From JACRAR01 sp041674385 (GTDB taxonomy: Bacteria > Pseudomonadota > Gammaproteobacteria > Burkholderiales > Rhodocyclaceae): a stretch of 64,000 nt of DNA. The stretch is from positions 10,550-74,549 of the forward strand of contig JBAYVU010000014.1 in assembly GCA_041674385.1 (NCBI GenBank), given 5' to 3'. The translations under genes were made by a program, and so were the position numbers. The stretch's first letter is position 1, and every line of letters starts with the position of its first letter. Shown in pieces: positions 53,549-61,740 of this stretch. The notes beneath the pieces are model-generated. The model saw only the letters and a program-made list of their open reading frames with translations, was not told the origin of the DNA and made no database searches.

Positions 53549-54664
53549 CAAGCACAAAACGTCCGGCGAGGTTTCTCCCTCTACTGCCATCCGTTCCAGA
53601 CAAGCCAGGACACTGGCGCTGGCAAGCTCCATCGCACCGACCGATTCGATCCCCTGTGGGAAGTTGCCCATAAGAAACTGCGTTACGGCTTCTCGGCCAT
53701 GCTTATGCACATCGGTGTGCGGGCTTTCCATCTCGCGATAACCGTCAAGCCGCGAGAAGCATTCCTTGCCTTCGCCTTCGTAATACCATTTGCCGAGGCG
53801 GCAGGTCTGGTGGCTGGCGAAGTTGTCGGCGGTCTTTTCGGAGATGCCCATGAACACCTTGTAAATCTCGAATTTGAAGATCAGGTGGTCCATTTTGGCC
53901 AGTTCGGTAAAGCTGCGTAACGCCGCGGCACTGACGGCACGCTCCATTCTCTGCGCCAGAGTATGGACTTCTTCGATGTTCCGCGTGGCGGTTGCGCCTT
54001 CTTCTCCGAAAGCATCGGACTGTGTCGCCAGTTCGTTCATGCTGTGTTGCGCGAGATGGGTTTCATTTTGAATGGTGCTGACCAAAGCGGAAATTTCCTT
54101 GGTGGCGCTGGCCGTACGCTCGGCGAGTTTGCGTACTTCGTCGGCCACCACCGCAAACCCCCGTCCCGCTTCACCGGCCCGCGCCGCCTCGATGGCGGCA
54201 TTGAGTGCCAGGAGATTGGTCTGATCTGCGACCTCCTTGATCAGATTGACGATGCCGCCGATTTTATCGGCACTGACGTTGAGGTTGTCCACTTGCTGCA
54301 CACTTTGCCGGGATTGTTCGGCAAGTTTTGCCAAGGCGCTACAGATATGGAGAATTCCCCCGCGGCTGTCTTCCGAAAGATTGGCGGCGCTGATCGTTTC
54401 CTGTTTCTCTTCCCGCAGTTTTGTCGCCAGCCCCGCAAGCGTTTGCTGGGTCTCGCCGAGCGACTGGCTATACGAATGAAAGTGCTCGAATAAGGCGCGG
54501 TAGCCGTCGCAGCGGGCCTCGGCGGACTGTACTTTTTCGGCAAGAAGCAGGTTCTCCGAGCGCAGCGCGTCAATTTCCGCCGTTTTGCCGTTCAACTCCT
54601 GCTGAAGCTTCGATACCTCTGTTTCCAAACCGGATAATTTTTCTTTATTAAAGAAACCGAACAT
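53540..54664 (-). CDS. Soluble methyl-accepting chemotaxis-type receptor with CZB domain
   Basis: A 374-residue protein with no transmembrane segment. An N-terminal coiled coil (residues ~8-50) leads to the MCP signalling hairpin (IVNLIKEVADQTNLLALNAAIEAARAGEAGRGFAVVADEVRKLAERTASATKEI). The C-terminal ~110 residues fit a CZB zinc-binding domain (SHQTCRLGKWYYEGEG with Cys, and SPHTDVHKHGREAV). Such cytosolic receptors sense zinc or oxidants and signal to CheA. Orphan here; no che genes in the window. Confidence 0.9.
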   Translation of the reverse strand: MFGFFNKEKLSGLETEVSKLQQELNGKTAEIDALRSENLLLAEKVQSAEARCDGYRALFEHFHSYSQSLGETQQTLAGLATKLREEKQETISAANLSEDSRGGILHICSALAKLAEQSRQSVQQVDNLNVSADKIGGIVNLIKEVADQTNLLALNAAIEAARAGEAGRGFAVVADEVRKLAERTASATKEISALVSTIQNETHLAQHSMNELATQSDAFGEEGATATRNIEEVHTLAQRMERAVSAAALRSFTELAKMDHLIFKFEIYKVFMGISEKTADNFASHQTCRLGKWYYEGEGKECFSRLDGYREMESPHTDVHKHGREAVTQFLMGNFPQGIESVGAMELASASVLACLERMAVEGETSPDVLCLTH

Positions 54665-54770
54665 CTACTTCTCCATGTTATGTCATTCCCATAGGCGGGC
54701 GGGTGAAATCTCTTTTTAATCCATCACTTGGCTTATAATGCCATAGAACGCCCAGATGTGGGCGCCAGCA

Positions 54771-54844
54771 CCCAAAAATAAAAAAACGGACACCCGTCCC
54801 CGCTATCGATAACGGGGCACTAGGTATCCGCTGGTATTTTTGGG
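54771..54844 (-). terminator. Nested palindrome acting as terminator downstream of the PAS gene
   Basis: Three nested inverted repeats: CCCAAAAATA (54771-54780) with TATTTTTGGG (54835-54844), perfect; CGGACACC (54787-54794) with GGTATCCG (54823-54830), 7 of 8; and a 20-base near-palindrome at 54798-54817 with one mismatch pair. On the minus strand the inner stems are followed by TTTTTTT, a good intrinsic terminator for the PAS gene. Confidence 0.75.
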
Positions 54845-54887
54845 GGCTAGATGTTTCTCTTTTGGGATGGACTTCCGCAGTCGGGCT

Positions 54888-55274
54888 TTAGTGTTGATAA
54901 CGACGCACGATTACCCGCAGGTCGCTCGAATCCGGATTGGACAAGTCCAGCAGGAACAAGTCGCTTGCAAAATATTCGCCACGTCGGGTCAACGCCTGGA
55001 AATAGCCGCCGATGCGACTGAGGAAACGTAAGCGGGGGTTGATCCTTCCGTCCTGGATTAATTCGATATCTGCCAACTGCGGCAGCAGCATCGAGACATG
55101 CTGCCAAAACACTTCACTGCGCCGATAGCCGAACAACTCCTCGGTGGCGTTGTTACAGCCCCGAATCATGCCGCGCTTGTCAAGCAATAGCGCTGCCGTT
55201 TCGTCTTCCGCCAGTAAGGAAGGTGTCGACTCGCATGCACTGATGTTTATCTGTTGTCTTGGCACGGGCATCAT
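54888..55274 (-). CDS. PAS-domain protein
   Basis: A 128-residue single-domain protein. Residues ~25-125 look like a PAS sensor: LLDKRGMIRGCNNATEELFGYRRSEVFWQHVSMLLPQL...GRRGEYFASDLFLLDL. No output domain, so it may be an adaptor or a truncated sensor. Ends in RVIVRRYQH. Upstream on the same strand of the CZB receptor gene but separated by a terminator. Ligand unknown. Confidence 0.8.
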   Translation of the reverse strand: MMPVPRQQINISACESTPSLLAEDETAALLLDKRGMIRGCNNATEELFGYRRSEVFWQHVSMLLPQLADIELIQDGRINPRLRFLSRIGGYFQALTRRGEYFASDLFLLDLSNPDSSDLRVIVRRYQH

Positions 55275-55623
55275 GACTCTTCCTCTGGCGTTGTGTCGTT
55301 TGTATCGTATTGGCGCAGGCGTTATTGCGGCGCCCAGTGCGTACCACTATATGCGGCCATGGAAAAACCGGATATACCCTGAACACCGTAATTTTTGATA
55401 CCCAGATACCGGTAGTCGGGCGATGTCTTCGGCCAGCAACATGCGTTGTTCGGCCGGATGTTTCGGTATACTGGCCGAGAGCGATGACCAGTATTTGGAT
55501 CGCTCGCTTCGTTTGGTGAATGGGAGCGAGGAACCCTTGACCGGGTTTCTTTGTGGAACGAGGCTTGTTGAGCAGCAACGACGAATGCAGTCAAACATCC
55601 GACCATCGTTGAGGAGAAGGAAA
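55275..55623. other. Divergent gap between PAS and CBS genes
   Basis: About 350 bases likely holding both promoters. A TACCACT heptamer (near 55341) and TACCC/GGTA pieces are seen, but they do not form a proper 7-2-7 site. No gene with a convincing start is seen. Confidence 0.4.
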
Positions 55624-56025
55624 ATGAGACTGGTGAAAGACGTCCTGGAGCAGCGCAAGGTAATTCAGATCAGCCCTACGAGCACAGTTCTCGACGCGGC
55701 AAGACTGATGGCACTTCACCGTATCGGCGCCTTGATTGCCTTCGACGGCAAAGCGATGATTGGAATCGTGACCGAGCGCGATATCCTGACGCGGGTGGTC
55801 GCAACGGGAAAAGACCAGAAGACGACGACTGTGGCCAGTGTCATGACGCCAGATCCGAAAACGATCTCGGCCGACAAGCCCTTCGTCAATGCGCTGATCA
55901 TGATGCGTGACGGCGACTTTCGCCATCTCCCCGTCGTCGATGGCGGCGAGGTTGTCGGAATGGTATCGATTCGGGATGCGGTCGGCGCAGAGCTGGAGGA
56001 GGAAAGTCAGCTCGATCTGGGTTAA
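55624..56025 (+). CDS. CBS-domain pair protein
   Basis: A 133-residue protein consisting of two CBS motifs (VIQISPTSTVLDAARLMALHRIGALIAFDGKAMIGIVTERDILTRVV; PDPKTISADKPFVNALIMMRDGDFRHLPVVDGGEVVGMVSIRDAVG). ATG 55624 follows AGGAGAAGG. CBS pairs bind adenosine nucleotides. Its stop overlaps the convergent narK stop by 4 bases. A regulatory role near nitrate transporters is likely but unproven. Confidence 0.9.
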   Translation: MRLVKDVLEQRKVIQISPTSTVLDAARLMALHRIGALIAFDGKAMIGIVTERDILTRVVATGKDQKTTTVASVMTPDPKTISADKPFVNALIMMRDGDFRHLPVVDGGEVVGMVSIRDAVGAELEEESQLDLG

Positions 56026-57407
56026 CAGGGCATCGCCGCATTCCTGCGCGCATAGTGCCACCAGGTCAGTAGGATGCAAGAGAGGTAGAACCCGATGAAC
56101 CCATATAGGGCGGCTTCCGGGCCACCGCTCATCGAGACCGAGGTGCCGTAGGCTTTGGGGATAAAGAAACCGCCATAGGCGCCAATTGCCGAGGAAAAGC
56201 CGAGCACGGCCGCCGCTTCCTTGTTGGCGTTATTGATTGCCTGATCCGCAGCAGCCTGGCCCTTGTCCCGGGCCAGACGTTGTTGTTCGGTCATGAAGAT
56301 CACCGGGATCATGCAAAAAGTCGAGCCGTTGCCGATGCCCGAAGTGGCGAAAAGCAACATGAACATCGCCAGGAAGCCGTAAAAATTTCCGCCGCTTGGC
56401 CCCGCAGGCAGGAAATACAGCACGCCCATCACTGCCGCTGCCATTGCGATGAAATTCCAGAAGGTCACGGTGGCGCCACCCACTTGGTCGGACAGCCAGC
56501 CGCCCACCGGCCGGAACAGCGCGCCGACCAACGGCCCGAGAAACGCGAACGATAACGCATGGACTTCGGGAAACTGGCTCTTGATCAGCAGAGGGAAACC
56601 GGCCGAATAGCCGATGAACGAGCCGAAGGTGCCCAGATACAACCAGCACATCAGCCAGTTGTGCTTGCGCTTGAAGATTACCGTCTGTTCCGTGAACGAG
56701 GCCCGAGCGCTGGACAGATCGTTCATGCCGTACCAGGCGCCGAGCGCCGCCAGGACAATAAACGGCACCCAGATGTAGCCGGCGTTTTGCAGCCACATCG
56801 TCTTGCTTTCGCTCAAATGCATCCATGTCTGCGGTGCGCCGCCCAAAGCGCCGAAAATATCCGCCGTGATTGCCAGCGGTACCACGAACTGCACCACCGA
56901 TACGCCGAGATTGCCCAGGCCGGCGTTGAGTCCCAGCGCGATACCCTTCTGCGCCTTGGGAAAAAAGAAGTTGATGTTGGCCATCGATGAGGCGAAGTTG
57001 CCGCCACCGAAACCGCATAGCAGCGCCAGCGCGACAAAGGTCGAATAGGGCGTGGCCGGATCCTGCACCGCCCAGCCGATGCCGAGCATTGGCAGCAGCA
57101 GCGAGGCGGTCGAGATCGCCGTCCAGCGTCGCCCGCCGAAGATCGGCACCATGAACGAATAGAAGATGCGCAGTGTGGCACCGCACAGCGCCGGCAGTGC
57201 CGCCAGCCAGAAGAGTTGGTCGGTGTCGAACTTGAAGCCGATGCTGGGCAGATTCACCACCACCACCGACCATACCATCCATACCGCGAACGCCAACAGC
57301 AAGGCCGGGATCGACAGCCACAGGTTGCGGTTGGCAATGGCGCGTCCTTGGCCGTCCCAGAACACCGGGTCCTCGGCCTGCCACTGGGTCAGAACCCGGT
57401 TTGCCAC
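56022..57407 (-). CDS. narK: NarK-family nitrate/nitrite MFS transporter
   Basis: A 461-residue MFS protein with 12 transmembrane helices, length close to E. coli NarK. The conserved nitrate signatures are present: GFGGGNFASSMANINFFFPKAQKG in the fifth-helix region and GIGNGSTFCMIPVIF in the C-terminal half. NarK-type proteins exchange nitrite for nitrate or import nitrate. Last gene of the minus-strand usp-narK unit. The two halves show the Gly-rich motifs used in nitrate binding. Confidence 0.92.
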   Translation of the reverse strand: MANRVLTQWQAEDPVFWDGQGRAIANRNLWLSIPALLLAFAVWMVWSVVVVNLPSIGFKFDTDQLFWLAALPALCGATLRIFYSFMVPIFGGRRWTAISTASLLLPMLGIGWAVQDPATPYSTFVALALLCGFGGGNFASSMANINFFFPKAQKGIALGLNAGLGNLGVSVVQFVVPLAITADIFGALGGAPQTWMHLSESKTMWLQNAGYIWVPFIVLAALGAWYGMNDLSSARASFTEQTVIFKRKHNWLMCWLYLGTFGSFIGYSAGFPLLIKSQFPEVHALSFAFLGPLVGALFRPVGGWLSDQVGGATVTFWNFIAMAAAVMGVLYFLPAGPSGGNFYGFLAMFMLLFATSGIGNGSTFCMIPVIFMTEQQRLARDKGQAAADQAINNANKEAAAVLGFSSAIGAYGGFFIPKAYGTSVSMSGGPEAALYGFIGFYLSCILLTWWHYARRNAAMPC

Positions 57408-57454
57408 AGCGAAACGACGAGGATCATGGATTCATGATCGGATGAGTGGAGCGT

Positions 57455-57664
57455 TCATCCGGCGAACAAGGAATAGCCGCCGTAACCCGCAACCAGGAGG
57501 CCGACGACCAGGTTCAGGGGCCGGGTGTCGTCGCTGGCTTGCTTCATAAACAGGGCATCGATGCGCAAGGATTGGATGAGTTTATTGTCGATGAAGGCGG
57601 CCAGGACCAGCAGCAGCCCGTAGAGAATGCCGATCGCATTGACCAGGATGTCCGGGTTTTTCAT
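57455..57664 (-). CDS. Small membrane protein between narK genes
   Basis: A 69-residue protein with two hydrophobic segments (ILVNAIGILYGLLLVLAAFIDN and LNLVVGLLVAGYGGYSLF) joined by a polar loop. Located between two narK genes in the same direction, so probably cotranscribed. No family recognised; could be a transporter accessory peptide. Also present with good hydrophobicity and frame continuity. Confidence 0.6.
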   Translation of the reverse strand: MKNPDILVNAIGILYGLLLVLAAFIDNKLIQSLRIDALFMKQASDDTRPLNLVVGLLVAGYGGYSLFAG

Positions 57665-57715
57665 GTGAGCGAGCTTTGCGGTGGGGAAGGCCGAGGCCTT
57701 CCCGCGACCGCGTCC

Positions 57716-59365
57716 TCAGGCATGACTCAAGTCGATGCGCTTCATCTCTTCCTTCTCGGCGGGGCTGAGCTTGTCCCACCAAGTGCCGCCCGAGTTGCCG
57801 TAGTCGAAGCGCTCGGCTCCCTGGCGGGTGTAGTACCACCAGTTCACGAACAGGGAGTACGCATAGAAAGCGGACACGCCATAGAAGAACAGGTTGGCGT
57901 TGCCGGTGTTGGTGATGGCCGCACCGATCAGCGAAGTCCAGATGAACGGCCCGAACGCCGCCCAGGCGCCGGTCCAGCCGAGCATCTGCGCGCCCTTGGC
58001 GGGAGAATAAGCGAACACGATCGGGTACTGGCGGAAGGTCGCCGCATTGTTGGTGCCGGACATCAGGAAGATGAACAGCATGATCCAGACGAAGCCCTGG
58101 AACTGATCCAGGCCCGTTGGCGTCAGGTAGCCGCCGAAGACCAGGGTCAGACAGCCGATAATCTGGCCGATGGTGGTCCAGTGCATGCCCTTGCTGCCGC
58201 CCCACTTGTCGAATATCGGACCGGTGGCAGCGCGTACCAGGCCGCCGATCAACGGACCGAGATAGGCATAGGCCAATGGGTCGGGCGCGCCGTCGAAGCC
58301 GCCGTAGATGGTCTTGATCATCATCGGGAAGGCCGCCGAATAGCCCGAGAACGAGCCGAACGAACAGATATAGGTAATGGTGCAGTTCCAGGTATGGGTG
58401 CGCGCCCGGTTCTTGCTGCTGAGGATCTCGAACTGGCCCTTGAAGCCGCGCGCCGGGACCGTGACGCTTCTGAGGAAGAGCGCGCAGAGGATGAATGCCA
58501 GAATGAGGAACGGCACCCAGACGAACAGGGCATTCTGCAGCCAGATATCCTTCTTGACGACCGTCTTGACCACCACGTCGGTGACCGCGCCGGCCTCGTT
58601 CTTCTTCAAGTCAACTTTCATGTTCTTGGTCGTGGCCGTCTCTTGAATTGCCACATCCTTGACCACTTCGCCGTCTTTCGTTACCAGCGTGGCGGCGGCC
58701 AGGTCAGGCCGCTTGGCGACCACATTGGTCACAATGCCGCTGGCATTCTTGGTCACCGTGATGTCCTTGAGCACATCCACCTTGGTGAACGGCTGCGGCC
58801 CGCCGACGATGGCGCCGAGGGCGGCAAAGCCGATGATCCACGGCGCCACGAACTGGACGATGCTTACGCCGAAGTTGCCCAGCCCCGCCTGGATGCCCAT
58901 GGCGACGCCCTGCAGCCGTTTCGGGAAGAAGATGCTGGTCGAGGGCATGAAGGAGGAAAAGTCTCCCCCGCCCATGCCGGTCAAAAAGCCGATCACCATG
59001 AAGGTGGCCCACGAGGTGCTCGTGTCCTGGATTGCGAATCCCAGCCAGACCATCGGGATGATCTTGATGATGGTCGAAATGCTGACCACCGGCCGGGTGC
59101 CGAGCACCGGGATGAAGTTGGAGTGGATCAGTCGCAAGATGCCGGAGGCGAGTCCTGGGATGGCCGCGAGCCAGAACAGTTCCATGGTGGTGAACTTGAA
59201 GCCGATGGCGGGCATTCTCACCACCACCGCGCTCATGACGAACCATGTGGCAAAAGAAAAAATCAATGAGAACGTCGTGATGCCGCAGGTGCGCCACGCA
59301 ATTGCACTACCGGTCTCTTCCCAGAACTGCGGATTCTCCGGTTCCCATCTTGGTAGTCTTGCCAT
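57716..59365 (-). CDS. narK: NarK-family transporter with periplasmic-loop insertion
   Basis: A 549-residue MFS protein clearly related to the 461-residue NarK downstream (shared opening PRWEPENPQFW, GMGGGDFSSFMPSTSIFFPKRLQGVAMGIQAGLGNFGVSIVQFV, GTNNAATFRQYPIVF). It is ~90 residues longer, mostly because of an insertion between GGPQPFT and WLQNALFVWVPF (about residues 190-280). By MFS topology this is the loop between helices 5 and 6, on the periplasmic side. The insert has repeated V-x-N-VVAK / V-T-DVVVK patterns. Confidence 0.9.
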   Translation of the reverse strand: MARLPRWEPENPQFWEETGSAIAWRTCGITTFSLIFSFATWFVMSAVVVRMPAIGFKFTTMELFWLAAIPGLASGILRLIHSNFIPVLGTRPVVSISTIIKIIPMVWLGFAIQDTSTSWATFMVIGFLTGMGGGDFSSFMPSTSIFFPKRLQGVAMGIQAGLGNFGVSIVQFVAPWIIGFAALGAIVGGPQPFTKVDVLKDITVTKNASGIVTNVVAKRPDLAAATLVTKDGEVVKDVAIQETATTKNMKVDLKKNEAGAVTDVVVKTVVKKDIWLQNALFVWVPFLILAFILCALFLRSVTVPARGFKGQFEILSSKNRARTHTWNCTITYICSFGSFSGYSAAFPMMIKTIYGGFDGAPDPLAYAYLGPLIGGLVRAATGPIFDKWGGSKGMHWTTIGQIIGCLTLVFGGYLTPTGLDQFQGFVWIMLFIFLMSGTNNAATFRQYPIVFAYSPAKGAQMLGWTGAWAAFGPFIWTSLIGAAITNTGNANLFFYGVSAFYAYSLFVNWWYYTRQGAERFDYGNSGGTWWDKLSPAEKEEMKRIDLSHA

Positions 59366-59419
59366 GATCAGTTTCCCTTTTTAAAGTTTCAATTCACGTA
59401 CAAACCCGCATTTCTCGAA

Positions 59420-60913
59420 TCAATGCCCGCCCGCCATGATGTCCTTGTCGACGGACGACAGGTGGTATTCCTTGGCAAACGCGCCGGCCGGCTCTTTCAT
59501 GGCGAAAAGACAGAATACGAAAGTCACCGCGGCAGTCGCGCCGATCAGCAGGAAGAACTGGTTGTCGGTCAGCATGGTGTAGGCGGTGGTATAGCAGACC
59601 GCCCCGACATTGCCGTAAGCCCCGGCATAGCCGGCCACGTTGCCGGTGATGCGCCGCTTGACGAAGGGCACCAGGGCGAAGGTGGTGCCGCAACCGCCGG
59701 TGACGAACATGGCGCAAATCATCACCACCGCGACCGCCAAGGCCAGCGGCCATTCCGGGCCGATCATCCCCATCAGCACGAAGCCGCCGGCAACGCCGGC
59801 CAGGTAGATCAGGTGCGCCATCTTTCGGGTCGGCATGCGGTCCGAAATGTAGCCGCCGAGGGCGCGCGAAAAGAAGTTCAGTACCGCGAACATCGACCCG
59901 AACAGGCCGGCCATCACCGGACTCAACTGGAATACCTTCTGGAAAAAGAAAGGCAGCATGGAAATCACGGCGAGTTCGGCGCCGAAGGTGACGACATAGG
60001 AGGCGCACAGCGTGCCGACCTGGGTAAATCGGTATTTGTCGTCTTCGGGCACGCCCTTTCTAAGGATCGGCACGTTGACCTTGATGATGCCCAGCACCTG
60101 ATACAACACGCCGGCGAGGATCGCGGCATAGAAAATGTATGAAGTCTCCGGCGCGATGTAGCCTTTGCTGGTCACGGTTCGCACCAGCAAGGCGAGCACG
60201 CCGACGATGGGGATGGTCCACAGAATCGCATTGATCATGTCGCCCCAGGAGGAAACCTCGATCGACTGGGCTTTCCGGGAGACCGGCCGCTGTGTGCCCT
60301 TGGGGCCGTCGGTGATGGCGAACCAGTAGTAGATGCCGTAGGCGAACATCACCAGGCCGCTCATGGAGATCGCCCAGCGCCAGCTATCGAGTATGCTTAG
60401 CGCCACAAACGGCAGGGTGATCGCGGCCAGGGAGGAACCCCAGTTGCCCAAGCCGGCCTCGACGCCTTGGGAGAAGCCGGCATCGCGCGGTTTGAACCAT
60501 AGCGAGGTCATGTGGATGCCGACCACGAAACCGGTGCCGACCGCGCTCAGGATCAGCCGCGATGCCAGCATCTCGGTATAGCTGGTGGCAAACGCAAACC
60601 ACATGCAGGGCACGGCCATCGACCACATCACGAAACAGAAGGTCTTGCGCGGTCCGATGCGGTCGGACAGCATGCCGATCAGCACCCTGGCCGGAACGGT
60701 CAATGCCACGTTGCAGATGGCCAGAATCTTGAGTTGGTCCACCGTCAGGCCGGTGTCCTTGATGATGGTGGACACCAGCGGCGCCATGTTGAACCAGACA
60801 TAGAAGGTCAGGAAAAAAGCGATCCAGGTCTTGTGCAGGGCGGCGATCTCTGCTCGCCCGAAGGCCAGCAGGTCCATCCAACCCATGGTTTTGTCATCGA
60901 TTCTTTCGGACAT
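59420..60913 (-). CDS. narK: NarK1-type nitrate/nitrite MFS transporter
   Basis: A 497-residue MFS protein with 12 helices, of the NarK1 branch: MAPLVSTIIKDTGLTVDQLKILAICNVALTVPARVLIGMLSDRIGPR, GFVVGIHMTSLWFKPRDAGFSQGVEAGLGNWGSSLAA and CGTTFALVPFVKRRITGNVAGYAGAYGNVGAV. NarK1-type carriers are thought to work as nitrate/H+ symporters, in contrast to the NarK2-type nitrate/nitrite exchangers encoded downstream. Order usp-narK-narK-small-narK suggests one transcript. Confidence 0.93.
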   Translation of the reverse strand: MSERIDDKTMGWMDLLAFGRAEIAALHKTWIAFFLTFYVWFNMAPLVSTIIKDTGLTVDQLKILAICNVALTVPARVLIGMLSDRIGPRKTFCFVMWSMAVPCMWFAFATSYTEMLASRLILSAVGTGFVVGIHMTSLWFKPRDAGFSQGVEAGLGNWGSSLAAITLPFVALSILDSWRWAISMSGLVMFAYGIYYWFAITDGPKGTQRPVSRKAQSIEVSSWGDMINAILWTIPIVGVLALLVRTVTSKGYIAPETSYIFYAAILAGVLYQVLGIIKVNVPILRKGVPEDDKYRFTQVGTLCASYVVTFGAELAVISMLPFFFQKVFQLSPVMAGLFGSMFAVLNFFSRALGGYISDRMPTRKMAHLIYLAGVAGGFVLMGMIGPEWPLALAVAVVMICAMFVTGGCGTTFALVPFVKRRITGNVAGYAGAYGNVGAVCYTTAYTMLTDNQFFLLIGATAAVTFVFCLFAMKEPAGAFAKEYHLSSVDKDIMAGGH

Positions 60914-60970
60914 ATAGCGCCCTTTATCAAATAAAAAGTAATAAATCGCTTTGCGCGGAGCCGTTCTCGA

Positions 60971-61387
60971 TCATTGCATTACCAACACGGCGCAATCGTC
61001 AACGTGATGAAGCAGGTAGTCGCTGACACTGACAGTGACATTGCCGAACCTGACCCCGCCTTTGGGCGGGCGGCTGGTAATCACCAGAATATCCGGCTTT
61101 CTTTTTCTGACAGCCTCCACCAGCATCTTGCGCGGGTCGCCGATCGCCAGGATGGCGTCCACATCGAGGCCGTGTTCGGTCACCTGTTCGGCTGCCTTCC
61201 TCAGGCCTTCTTCCCTGGTCGCGCGCCAAGCCTCAAAGGAGTCTTCGTCATGGCTGCTGGCGTCCAGCGGTTCTTCGGCCACGGTGACCAAAATCAATTG
61301 CGGTTTCAATTGTCCGAACAGCGCGATGGTTCTTTCCAGCGCAGACTGGGCTTTCTCCGAACCGTCATGACAAACAAGAATTTTCAT
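60971..61387 (-). CDS. Universal stress protein (UspA family)
   Basis: A 138-residue protein from ATG 61387 (GGGGAA upstream). Alpha/beta fold with MKILVCHDGSEKAQSALE at the N-terminus and KPDILVITSRPPKGGVRFGNVTVSVSDYLLHHVDDCAVLVM at the end; the G-x2-x-G-x9-G(S/T) nucleotide motif is changed to GGVRFGNVTVSVS. First gene upstream of the narK genes and probably cotranscribed. Role under anaerobic or nitrosative stress is plausible. Confidence 0.88.
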   Translation of the reverse strand: MKILVCHDGSEKAQSALERTIALFGQLKPQLILVTVAEEPLDASSHDEDSFEAWRATREEGLRKAAEQVTEHGLDVDAILAIGDPRKMLVEAVRKRKPDILVITSRPPKGGVRFGNVTVSVSDYLLHHVDDCAVLVMQ

Positions 61388-61586
61388 CTTTTTCCCCGAA
61401 TGCTTGATGAGAAGTTTATGAACCGTCATTTTCTTCTTCGGATTTCAGTATTGAGGCGGATCTGGCAATGCCAGATCATCGGTCGGTCTCATCGTCGCCA
61501 CCGGGCGAACGCTGAGCCTGCTTCGGAGTCTAGGCAAGGCAAGGCATTGAAACAATAGAGCTTGGAAGCCAGTCAGGACCGGCAAC

Positions 61587-61602
61587 TACCCACAAAGGAG
61601 TA
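61587..61602. promoter_or_regulatory. NarL/NarP-like 7-2-7 binding site
   Basis: TACCCAC-AA-AGGAGTA: left heptamer fits TACYYMT except its last base, right heptamer fits AKRRGTA fully. Located ~138 bases before the narX start and ~200 bases before usp. Confidence 0.65.
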
Positions 61603-61670
61603 GTGGTGCTGGGTCGTTGTATCCCTTAAGGCCGCGTGGTGACTGGGGTTTGGGGCAGGTGTCGAGTTTT

Positions 61671-61684
61671 TTGATTAGAATCGG
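61671..61684 (+). promoter_or_regulatory. FNR-like box upstream of narX
   Basis: TTGAT-TAGA-ATCGG against consensus TTGAT-N4-ATCAA, 8 of 10 defined bases. It is 56 bases before the narX start codon. Confidence 0.45.
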
Positions 61685-61740
61685 GTACTGCAGAGAAACA
61701 AAGAGGTACTTCCATTGCCCCGCTTCAAGGAGAACCCAGC

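Larger units (their letters stand above)
61388..61740. promoter_or_regulatory. Shared divergent regulatory region of usp-narK and narX
   Basis: About 350 bases without a gene. It contains a NarL-like 7-2-7 site at 61587-61602 and an FNR-like box at 61671-61684, so both sides may respond to nitrate and anaerobiosis. Individual promoters were not located with confidence. Confidence 0.6.

Noticed and set aside
54771..54844. Integron attC site or CRISPR-like element
   Set aside because: No RYYYAAC/GTTRRRY core pair and no repeated spacer-type array; a terminator explains the minus-strand part.
55341..55420. NarL site between PAS and CBS genes
   Set aside because: Heptamer-like pieces are present but spacing or bases do not fit a 7-2-7 arrangement.
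57446..59269. A 607-codon plus-strand frame opposite the narK genes, and a 577-codon one opposite glnE (45374-47107)
   Set aside because: Both are antisense shadows of firmly identified genes and show no recognisable domain or ribosome site.
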